From positions 99,501 through 163,500 of the forward strand of contig JAQGDQ010000201.1 in NCBI GenBank assembly GCA_030141605.1: a stretch of DNA of 64,000 nucleotides, read 5' to 3'. The notes under the pieces were generated by a model, which saw only the letters and a program-made list of their open reading frames with translations, was not told the DNA's origin and made no database searches. The translations under genes and the position numbers were made by a program. Numbering within the stretch: position 1 is the stretch's first letter; each line of letters opens with the position of its first letter. The DNA is from Tubiluchus corallicola (lineage: Eukaryota > Priapulida > Priapulimorpha > Priapulimorphida > Tubiluchidae). Below are positions 41,201 through 53,200 of the stretch, one piece after another.

Positions 41201-44200
41201 TGCAAATATATGAAATTAATAATAACCACATAATTAGGAGGTAATAATGCTAGTAATGCACCACAAGCAATTGTGCCTTGCAGTTCATATGCAAACAACC
41301 ATAAATGCATAATAGAGATGGGCGGTGCTGAACTATCAGCCAACGGTGTCGTAATATCTTTATACACCTCTTGGTTTCAAGCCTGTTTTTTTGGCAAAGA
41401 TATTTGATCTAGAATAGTATGGGTACACTAAGAATTATATCAGCCAGTCATGCGATTAACCGCTGCCTCGCTCATATTCCTTCGAATGGTGTTGTCATAG
41501 TTCTGTAAAAAGTGGTAAGGCTAACTTTCTGCTTTGTAGTAGATGTAGTGATTGATATGTAGTAGATGATTGGTAAGGTTTAGCAATCAGTGCTTGACAT
41601 CTTAGTGGATTAAAAAACTCAGTTGCAGACTGTGAAATTCTGTGTCGCTTTAATTAGATTTCATTTTTGAAGCTGACACGACAGTGATAAGTTTGAAAAT
41701 AATATGGCTTTGTCCAAAAACGATTTAGACTTTCAGTAGTTTGAGTCTCTGGCATTGATCTGGTGTGTGGCGATAAATCCATCCACTCTTACAACGTTCT
41801 TTAGATTTTACAGATTTCTTAAGATATTACATTTTCTTAGTGTTTATGTTCAACTATTCAAAAAATGGTGAATCTGTTTACAATTTGAATTCTATTTTTA
41901 ACCTTATTTAAATCAGCTTAACAATATTATCTTCTATTTTCAGCGAAGATTTGGAAAACCTGAGTGACAAAAAGTATGTGAAATAAATTTTTTTGCTTTA
42001 AGTTTCGTATTGATTCACAAATTCTCAAAATCATGAAGTTTTGTTGTAACTGTCTTTTACATTTGCAAGAATAGTTTACATTATAGGATGAATTGCATTT
42101 TATCTCTTAGAGTAGTCTTGTTACTTGTTAGTTGTCAGGATTGGGCATTATGACCAATATTGCAGCTAAAATATGCCAACATTTTGCACTGTGGCTGAAA
42201 TATGCAATCCATTTTCTACTGTAGAAACAAACTCTTAAGTTAGACAGATTGTTTTCCAATATTTTCTCAAACAATTTTTTATGTCTTTTTGCTTTTTCAT
42301 GCAATTGTCTGCAATTTAATTCAGAAACAGACTAATTCATCTATTCCTTTCTTATTTTAGTTTGGCACTTGCATTTTCTCTTGCAACAGTGATTCGCTGT
42401 TTTGGTTGTAAGGGTCAAGCTGTTGACAAGGTTCTCGACAAGGTCCCTCAGTTCTGTGGCCGTGATAAAAGCCGTTTCAAGTTTAGCAGTTTAAAGAAAA
42501 AGGTTTGTTTTTGCTTTGGCAAACAAAAGTTTTAGCTGTTAACCATTAGCTAAAAGTAAAACAAGAACAGGAAATATAACTTTGTTGGAAGTTTATGCTG
42601 TGGTGGTACAAAATGTTCTTAATAACCTTTAGCTATAATGAATATACTGCACAGTATAAAGTTTCCGAAATTATTTCTTTCTGGCTTTGCGCGTCTTAAT
42701 CTATTTATGCCGCTAAAAACAAAACAAAGGAAATAAGAAATTCTGGATTTGTTATACCTCGGGATCTCCATTTATTAGCCTTAAGTTTGAATTTTTTGTG
42801 CCATGTAATTTCTTTGTAAATGTACGTCTGAATACCAGAAGTCATTTGTTATGGCAAAGGAAGTTAATTCTTGCGAAAAATTTCTCTACAAGTTACATAA
42901 TTTATCCATCCTCACTAGTTTGAATATATTTTATACCATTGTAGTTCAACTAAACTATCATTTACCATCTTTTTTTGTAGTCTATGGTACGAGCACATCA
43001 ATTTCAGCAAGCCCAGTTTAACTCTTTTACTTTATGTCAAGTATGTTCCTGCGTTCTTTGGGGTGTTGGATTTCAAGGATGGAAATGTGATCGTAAGTAA
43101 AACGTTCTTCATCATTATTATCTAAAATTGTTGTTAGTTAAAGAATATTTGTCTTTGTTTTGTTTTTGAGCAACAGTGGTCTAGAACTCAAGATACTGCT
43201 AATAACTAACTACCAATTGTCTGTGAAAAGTTAACGGTAGGTATATTTTGTCCATTTTCATATAACAAGGTAGCCCAAAAAATAAACTTGGGCATGTATG
43301 AAAGTATTTTTGTGAAATGTAGATTGTCATTGAGTCTGAGTGGCACGTTTCAAAGTTTACTTTTCTCAGAGTGAAAGAAGTTTAGATTTTAGGTTTTTTA
43401 TTTAACACGTGGTTTGATGTACGGCAATTTTTTTCACTAAATCTGAATGTTAACCTCTTTGGGTGAAAAGACAACTTGTATTCACTTGCCACATATTCTC
43501 CTATTTTCTGTAAATTAATGGTAGGGAATTGTGTTTTTTTCTGACATTATTATAATGTACTAACTTTACATGAAAAATGTACTAAGATGAAAAATAATAA
43601 TTCCAATTCTTCTCTAGCTGGCGAGTTATGTGTGACTCAAGCTATTATATTGCGGGTGCATACTTTTGGGCTGGGTTAGCAACTGCCTGCCTCTAAACAC
43701 ATCCTTCTGTTTTATAATGAGTCATCAGTTTTATAAATTGTCAGTATTCACCTCATGCAAGCGGCTCTGTTTATTTGCTGCAGGCATCTAAATACAGTTT
43801 TATTGTGGGCACGTTCTACTTACGTCCGAGATCCAAATCTTAATTTTTTATTTAATTATGCAACTTTTTTGTTTTATTTTAAAACTGGTAAACTTTGAAA
43901 CCCGTTTAACTAAATTCAGTATTCAAACATACTAGACAGACAGTACTGTGGTGAGATGCATCAACAAAAAGTGCCATTAATGCCCATTTAATGTCACAGA
44001 TGCATGAAGGTTAAACAAAACACAGCTGTTTGTTTTGCGAAATCAAAAGTTTAATTCATTAAATTCAGCCAACCTCACGAAATGCAATGGTTTAGACTCT
44101 GGCTGACTCATAAAATTGGTGATAGAATTGTTGATTTAAAATCTGCCCAAGGCTGTATGTGGCCAGCTGAGCGAGAGAATATGCCATGTTGCTCCTGTCT

Positions 44201-47200
44201 ACTCTACCAAGACCTGTTTTCTGCAGTAGCCAGTGCATAGTGTTCAACAAAACGTGCAATTATTTTTTGGTTGGGTGAAAATTGTGCCATTGTGACAACA
44301 GATTAATCACTACAAACTGCAATACTTGTGTGTCTCCAAAAGCAAATTTGTACTCATAGTTTTTTACTTTGAATGGTGTTTATTCTAGCATTTATTTTTA
44401 ACTCTCGCAGTGAGGTGTTGCAAAGGCAAAGCATTGTGTACAAATAATATGAAAAGACTGAGTTGGAGTCATAGTGCATGTATGAGTTTATTCTACCAAA
44501 ATTGTTTGAAAATTGCAAGTGGCAGTAACTAAACTTTATGTGTTGCAATAAATCACTTCCGAATAAACTGAAATTCTTTCAATGCAAAGTTGCAAAGCAC
44601 TAAGACACGGCTTGAATGAATGTGTATTATATGTGTTTGATTTTATTGCCCATTCATTTGTTCTTTCATTGACTTCATTCATTCATTCGTTTGTTTTCTC
44701 ACCCATTCATTTACTTCGTTATTTGTACAATTGTTTATTTATTCTTTGAATCACTCATTCTTTCAATTATTTTTCATTCATTTATTCATTCATGTATTGT
44801 TGTAAAAATGTCTTGCAAAAAATTCTTGTAATGTCTCTTCCACCCAAAGGGGTAATACAGATTTTCAATCAAATTTGAAATTTGAAATTTACCCACTCAT
44901 TCATTCACTTTATTCATTCCTGACATTCACTTATTCATTTTGACAGCGCATGTATGAATATAGTTTTAATTGTGCGGTCCCAGACCACTCAACTTACCGA
45001 TTTAAGTGTAGCCTTCTGAGTGGTGTGCTGGATTTTACAAGATCCATAGTAGGTTATTTTGAAGGACCAAATGGTTTATGTCATTTTAATCCCAGTCAAG
45101 CAAATTGTAAATTGACAATTCATGTCATAATATTTACAAAATTGTTAAGTTTTGTAATGTTTATCAATTGCCTTGCAGCATAGGGCAATTTTAAATGTAC
45201 AGGTAATAACCACAAGTTAATTTTTGTGATAATAAATGCTGTAACTGCTGTTAAAATTAAGGCAATGAACCATTTATAGTAATGGAACATAAGTAGTAAA
45301 CTAAAGGGTTAACCTCTGAGTATCACTTTGATATATACCATTTTATCTTGACTTGTGACATTTGCGGTTTTAATCAACTTCTCTAATTAAGCTGCTTGTG
45401 CTAGTTGTAACTGTTATAACTTATTAGCTTTTAATGTATACTTATTTTCAATTCATTTTCTGTATTCACTTTATCAGCATTGTGAAAGTTTGTGTACCAC
45501 ATTGGTGTCACTAGTGTCACCAGCCTTATCACATTAGTAGCTTAGAAAATGTAGTTTTTGCATCTGACCTTTTATACCAGTGTTCTTAATTTTTTATCGT
45601 ACCAGTATTACATAGTTAATATTTGGAGTAAGAAAAAAAATTTATGCGTGAACGTGTTTGTTTGTCTGCATCCTTTTCTTCTTTTTCTTTTTTCAGTTTC
45701 TGACAAATTTGTAATTTCAGTTTATTTTGTACATTAACATTAGCTTTAGAAAAAACAGATTTTTATAGCTATATTTTCAACTTCTTTATTTTTCGTTTAG
45801 ACTGTGATTTCAACGTGCACAAAAACTGTTTGGACAATATTAAGGAAGACTGTGTTGGTGTGAAAAGCAAAGATCGGAGGAGTAAAGGAACTCTTGTTGA
45901 CAAGATCATAAGAAAAGCCAGTGCAAATAGTGCACAAGCAAGTGAGTACTACAGCATTGCCATACAGGATACAGCACTTAACTAACTGTCACATGCTGTT
46001 CACGAAATGATGATGAACATATATGATGAATTATTTTAAGCCAATGGCTTTGCATACAGAACAGATCTTCATTTTCAATTGTTTATTTAAAAATTCCTAG
46101 AATGAAGATTCCTAGAATTCCTAGACTAGAATTTTTAAAGTGTTTTTGTAGAAAAATGCAAGTTAAGACTGATGGTTTTTAGCTTTTGTCAATCTTCTTG
46201 GGTAAAGGTCAGGTATCAGTCACTGGTGCTTTAAGGAGTAGTTTACTGTTTCTGTAAATACAGCTAGTACAAATATGGTCATAACAGCTCATATGTTTGT
46301 TAAACATATGTCACAAAAATAAAGAAAATGTGTGTCTAAAAGTGTTGCACAGTTTTTACTGCATTTAGGTAATAAATACTGAGAAATTACCTTGACCGGG
46401 AATTGTTACAGTATAATTGAAAATGAAGATCAATGAGGTTTCCTAATAGAAGGCCCGCTTTAACTAACATAACCCTTGCCGTCTACAGGCTATATAATTT
46501 GTCATTATTATGAGCATACTGTATTACATTACATTTAAAGAACTTGATCAGCAAATTTTCACACATAGCTCAAAACACTTCACTTGTAAATTTTATATCA
46601 TCTGCATGAAGTTTAACTATATGCAGAATTCATGTTTCAAGTTTCTCTATGTTAATTCTGAAAATTTAAGCTTCCATGCTAATTGCTAGTTGCAGCCATT
46701 TCCAAGCAAATTCTGTTGATGTGATTAAATTCCTTAAAAAGTATGCAAAAAACTACCAATGCGCAAATCAGTAACTCCACAAAATTAAATATTAGCACTT
46801 CTTGGACAGTGCTTATAAGATATTGATGAGCGCTGGGATCGCAGGTCCCTGATGTCGCAATAGCTTCTTGGTTGTTGATACAAATCATTTTGTTTAATCC
46901 TACTTAAGAACTGAGAATATTCTTCACAAGTTTTTCAAGCAAGTAAGAGTACTACTTGCTGATATAACTGTGTGTTAGAATTTATTTTTAAAGATACTGT
47001 ACTTAAAAATTTGCTGATCTTTCTCTTTACGCATTCTGAGAATCTGGATTTTGATTACAAATGCACTGCAATCAATTCATAGTACCCCTCTTGTCAGCAC
47101 TATTTATGTCAAGCTAATAATGATCATTCTATTGCAAATCTCTTATACGAAGCTTAAAACTAATCAATGCTTTGACCGCATTTGGCTTCCTTACTGCTAC

Positions 47201-50200
47201 ATAACATTCAGAGGTTAATTGAATCATCATAACTGAGCAAATTACAGTGTCCCAAGATTTGCTGCAATTAACTATTGATCAGCAATCGATGCAGATTAAT
47301 TTAAAACCAGGTTAACTATAGTGCATGCCATATTTACATATCGGTTAAGCCAGACTGTATTGCACAGCAGATTTTTCTTGACTTTTGCAATAATAGCAGC
47401 TCAGGGTTGGGTTTCTAAGTCAACTGACCTCTGATTTTGTGTAATAATGGTTAACCTTGATATCAAAAGACTTTAATAAATGCTTTAACTGCTGCTTTTG
47501 AATGATATTCTTGAAGAATTTAATGCCTGCTGCTCGGCAATATTCTTTTTATGTCACATAAACTATAACATATTCTTCTCATAATAAATATCTGTAATGG
47601 AAAAACTAATAAGCTCACTTATTGCAACATTCAGTTGCATGTGAGTTATTTTTCTATGATACATGCTGTTTGTGAAGGGCACAACCACAGTCTTTGGTGT
47701 TTATTAGTGCATCTTGATAACTAGTGCAACATAGTTTTATTTTCATTTGTGCAAATAAATTCCCATTGCATAAGGCTGCATGGTTTGTGCTTATTGCATC
47801 TATTATTTAACCTTTTTGACATGATACTTAATTATCTGAAAGCATGAATTATTCTTTTTTCTGTCTTTCTGTATTATTTTCTTCTCAAGCAAATGTGTTT
47901 GTGCTCTCAAACAATTTATGAATTATCCCCGTTTAGGACTGACCTAGATCAGGGATGTTATGGAAACGGAAATAAATTTTCGTTTTGGTTTGCCGATAAT
48001 TGCACTTTGGTTAAGTTTCCATTTCCGCGGAAATTTCTTAAATTTCGTAGCCGAAATTTCAGGTAATTTTTGGTAGCACTTTTCCGAGATTTTATTAACA
48101 TTTATCCAGTTTACCTTTTCCTTTGTCAAGATGTCAAGAACTGCTGAAAAATGTTAGCTAAATTTGTTAAATAAAGCAAAAATTTTGTTTACATAACAGT
48201 TTGTGACGTGCTTTTATGGGGCGTATCTTCTTCAGTGCTGGCGACTGTGAAGTTTCAGGGTCTCCAGGCCAAATCAACTGAAATATCAAAACGTTTGAAT
48301 GTACTTGAGCAAAAAATCACATTTACTTTTACAATTTATGAAGTATAGGCAACAAAATATCAACAAAATAAAATTTGTTTGTTTTTAATGAAGCATTATG
48401 ATCTTTAAACATTAATCATTAAGGATACACTCATATCTCGGTTTGCCGGATAAAAACGAGGAGATGTCGGTCCGAATTTGCTTATTGTCCGTATTTACTG
48501 ATACTAAGCTAATACAGTGTTAGACTCACGGTAATGTAGAATCAATCACGTAATTGTCTCAAAAATGTCTAGTACAAACTGCTCCGAACATACAAACTGC
48601 ACACATGCTGCTTCGTTTCACTGATGTAATGATGTAAGCAAAGTGACGGCTTGGCAACTAACGGTCAGCTCGCGAAACAATGGACTGTGTCCATATTATG
48701 CGGGACTTTTAACTGTCCAGATGTTGTGTGATTTTTCCGATAGCTGTAGAAGCGAAGTCCGGCAAACTGAGATACAAGAGTACTTAAATCCAAAAACATT
48801 ATAACACATTTTCTAAGGTAGACCATCCATCAAACTTGATGTTCTATACTGTCAAACTTCCTTGTCTTTTTTGCATTAATTATCAGTAATTTTGCATCAC
48901 AGCAAATAAAAGCAAGCAAACAAAAAACGAAATATTTTACTTATTTTAGAATTCGTTTTCCAGTTTTAATAGCAGTTGGTTTTGCAAAAATGTTTCGGTT
49001 CGGTTTAGTTTCAGTATCGGTTTCCTGTGTTTCATAAATTTCAGTTTCGCTTTGTAAATTCAGTTTTGGTAACATCTCTGACCTAGATATGAATTGATAG
49101 TGTCTCTTTATAAAAACGCCCTTCATTTACAGGACTCTTGTCTAGGTGAACAAAACTGTTCACTTTTTACCAGGCTATGAAAAGCATACTGCAGCAAATA
49201 CGGTTCTTGGGCGTAATTTTGAAACATTATAATTAGCTTATAATTTATTTAGGACGAAAATGACCTTGAAAGGAATAAATAATTTTTCACTTGTTCTTTA
49301 TTCATGAGCTGTATGTTGTTGTACAGTTAACAGCTAAGTATCTATATCCCAGGGCTGAGAACCATATTTTTGTTGCTTTTTTCATGGTCTACTCTGTGTG
49401 TTTTAAAAATACTCGAAGCATAGGCTACTGACATGACTTAAACAGAACTGTCGTCAGAACTGCACACCTTGTGTTGTAGCAAAAACTTGTTACCCCATGT
49501 TAATGTGAAAAATTGATGTTTTTAGCAATTATACCTGATTAGTTTGCTGTGTTTATCTCTAATCATGCCATTATTTTGGAGTTTTTACTGTTAACTTGTT
49601 GAGTTAGTTTCACTCATTTCCCCACATCGCTCACTGCTAGTATTGTTTGCTCACTTCGGCACTGTTGTCGTTTTGCTTGTGGTTCCCGTGTGACTGTGGT
49701 GGCGCCCGATTCTGCAATTCAGCCGGTACACCTACTTCTGCCTCTCCAGTTCTGAAAGCCAAACAGCTATACGATGATAAGGAGGAGGGCTTGGTGGCGA
49801 CACCCGGTGTACAACCACACAACCACGTGACGTTCCCACAAACTCCAGAGGACGATGAAAGCGAAGGTTGGTGTCTTACGTTTTTTTACAAACAGTTTCA
49901 TGATGAGTGAAATGTGGCAAAAATGTCGACACTTTTACTTCTCGTTCTACTCTCTAACGTTATAACTCTCTATGTTCTAACATTCCCATGCTTATAGAAA
50001 ATAATTTTTAGAAACTAATTTTAGTAAAATAATTCAGTAAAGTATAAAGTGGGTGGGGAGTGCTTTACATCTCACTGAGAGAATGAAATTTGGAAAAGTA
50101 CTGGCTGTTATTGTGTTTTCCTATTAGTTACAGGTGCTTTGGAAGTTTTTAATGTTACTAAATAATTTCATGTTTTCCGATTATTAATTTTACGATAAGT

Positions 50201-53200
50201 AAATAGAAGAGTGAAAGTGTAGGCAGAGCTTTGTAGTGGCGGAGAGACTGACATAGTAATTGAATGAGTTACGTGTGTTTATAGGTTTTGCTGAAATTAA
50301 GTCCATTGGTTAGCAACATGAAGAAAAAAGTGACTCTGTGAAAGATGATTAGTACATCTAAAAATTGGTGACACTAATGCAAGTTTTATTTAGGATAGCG
50401 CCAAGAAAATTGTTTGTTGGAATCGGATTGGCTGCAGGCCATGTTTAACTGGACAAGTGCCGGCCAGGAAAAGTGCAATTGAACATTTTTCCCTGCTGTG
50501 CTAAATGCCTCTGCCTGTTCATTGCCTTTATTAGCTTTGATAATTAGCAAGGTTCTGGTCCCACCACAGTCATTTATCTTAAGCCAGCCCAGCCATTGAT
50601 ACTGGGTATACTCAAAACTTGCAAAGTGTTATCCAAAAAATAAATAATTATGAGCTAGCAGAAAATTAAATCTGGGTTTATCACTGTAGAGATTTAATTC
50701 ATTCAGTCACACATCATTTATGCCAAACTTATTCGTATCTAAGTAGAGACAGATATAATGTTATGTAGATGAGCAAGCTGTATATGCAGTATACAGCAGC
50801 AAGATATAACAGACATATGATAGCTACCTTGCTATTTTGTTCAAATGCATGCTAATTTTAAGGTATTTTAAATACGTATATACTGATACATATATACTAA
50901 AACTGTTACACTGGTACATAGTTGAATGTGTCACTCTGTATTGTGTGCTGTATCTTATGCTTTAAGTGCCTGTAATTTTTTAGGCCAAAGTACCACGTCT
51001 CACGAGAGGGAACCGTCGCCCTCTGCTAGCACGGCATCACATGAGACAACACAGAGCCTTCCAGAAACTAAGAGGTAAATATAATTTGCAAGCCACTTTT
51101 TTTTCATTTCCAGACCTTGCAATAATTGCTGAAGTGTTTCAACTTTAAAGAGCCTTTGTAGCCAAGAAAGAATCGTGATTTTATCAGTCTCTTGAATGCC
51201 TTCTGCACGTGCTCTTGTTTTACTAAAAAAATGGTTCGACAAAGTATTATGACATCATTAGCTGGCTCATCATTGCAAATTTGAATAACATTGATTGTTG
51301 AGATCTGTTACTAAGAGCAGGAACATCATTTAGTTTTACTGGGGTGTGTATTACATCTTGTGAAGCCCTTCTTTCTTAAAGCAATTATACTTTCTTAAAA
51401 TGTTGCCGCCGACCTTAGTGTCCAATATTTTCTGTTTTTGCTTTGCTTAGCAAAAGTGACGTTGTGCCTTTGTACTGGACACATTAATGTTGACGCTTTA
51501 TTTATTTTGTAAGAAATGTGCAAACATTATGCAACAAGATAACCATCTTCTTTGTACGATCCAAAAATTTGTTTCTGAAATGTTTGTTTATGACTCATGT
51601 CTGCTTTGTGGAAGTTTGGTGAAATCCTAATGTAAACAACATATTGAATAAATAATAAAATGTTAAATATAATTATAGTTAAAACTATTGTTCTCAGTAA
51701 AATGACTTGGTTGGAGTTATCTTTAGTAAATTTCCACGTAACAAACATGGCATTTTGCTCAGCTGACAATGTGTATGTAATACACTTCACTTAAACATGT
51801 GTGAATGAGAAAAATTTCCATTTTGTCTTTTCACAATGACAGGGGTGGTCTTCGCATGACCCAAGGACCATATAATACAACTTTGGGAAGGTCAGAAAGC
51901 CTGAAAACCAGAAAGGAAATGATGAAAGTTTCAGTACGGAAAAAGAGTGACCCAAATCTTCCCAGAACACCTAGCGATGGTGAGATGGAGGCTATGTCGG
52001 GGAGCTCATCAAATTCCAGTCTTTCTGCCAGGTATGTTGTAGGTGTCTCTTTCTGAACATTCCACCTATTTCGTGGAACATTAATGAGTGCCCAATGTTT
52101 TTGCTTTTGCACTTCATTGTTCTGTTTCTGTTTTTACATACAAAATACATTTGTTAGTGCCAATGTGTGGAAGTGGACGAACAGTTGAATGGTTGATATA
52201 ATGTAAACAGTAAATATATTGACAACTATTTTTCTGTGTTAATCTTGCACATTTTAGGCATTGTTAACATCGATATAGTGCCTTTTCTTCACAACCTCAA
52301 CAACACAATGTGTAGGTAAAATGATAAAGCTTCAGGTTTATAGGCAAAATACGCTATTCATTTATAGAAATCAGATAAATTATGAAATTGAATTAGTATA
52401 TCCGGAATTGTTTAATTGTGAAAATCTCTGAAATCTTACAATTGTTTGCAGGAGCTTGGACAGTCCTAGTTTATCTAGTGACACAACACAGCGTCCTTCA
52501 CTTGACACGGTCACTTCGACAGCTAGCATTACATTGGCTCAAATAAGGCCTGAAGAAGAAGAAGACGATTCCGACATGGAGGCACCCATTGATGCACCAA
52601 ACTGGAAAGACAGAGTGCCAAAGGATGAATTAAAGAAAATGAAGCCAAAAGAGGTTAAACGGCAAGATGTCCTAAATGGTGAGTTGGTTAGCTCTAACTG
52701 TCCATTTGTAACAGTTATTAAGTGCTTTAACTCTAAAGTGCACATCAAACATACACAATTGTGAGCATATTCTAATGACCTTTGAATTTTGATGATGTTT
52801 ATTTGGTGTGTGCGATTTGTGCAAATGAAACATGTAATAAATGACTAGCTTACCTTGTTTTATTTCTTGCAGAGTTATTTCACACGGAAAGAACCCACGT
52901 GCGAAACCTAAAGGTTCTGCAGAGGATATTTTATAGGCCTATGGTTACTGAGCAAATCATACCCATCGACCTGATTAAATTACTTTTTTCAAATCTGGAA
53001 GAGATGCTAGACTTGCATAGTAAGCTACCATGCAGATCTTTTTATTCCTTTGAAGAAAATCACTTTTGCAAAGATTAGTAAAATTAGTAATTGTGTTCCG
53101 GATGTAAGCTACTTTGTGAACAGCATAACCATTTTTTAACAGCTTCATGTTAATATTTAACGAGCAAGTGTGCATAATTTTTATGACTTTCATTATTTCA

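Larger units (their letters stand above)
37730..41943 (+). other. Introns 10-13 around RGS exons; nothing else seen
   Basis: Introns 37730-38530, 38630-39735, 39905-40844 and 40951-41943 hold AT-rich DNA with a minor tandem duplication at about 39293-39339 (gcacttattgaaatcct units). No other gene is recognised. Confidence 0.75.
45942..49722 (+). other. Intron 17 with nested DNA transposons
   Basis: About 3.8 kb, phase 1. It contains a short inverted repeat at 46086-46139 and the nested hAT and pogo-like elements at 47950-49080. No other coding exon is recognised. Confidence 0.85.
49867..52451 (+). other. Introns 18-20; nothing coding
   Basis: Introns 49867-50983, 51075-51842 and 52032-52451. 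Around 50575-50605 the sequence gcaaggttctggtcccacca resembles gctaagttttggtcccatca near 2080, a possible dispersed repeat. Otherwise I see nothing. Confidence 0.7.

Noticed and set aside
51831-52112. 93-codon minus-strand open frame
   Set aside because: It is the antisense shadow of exon 20.
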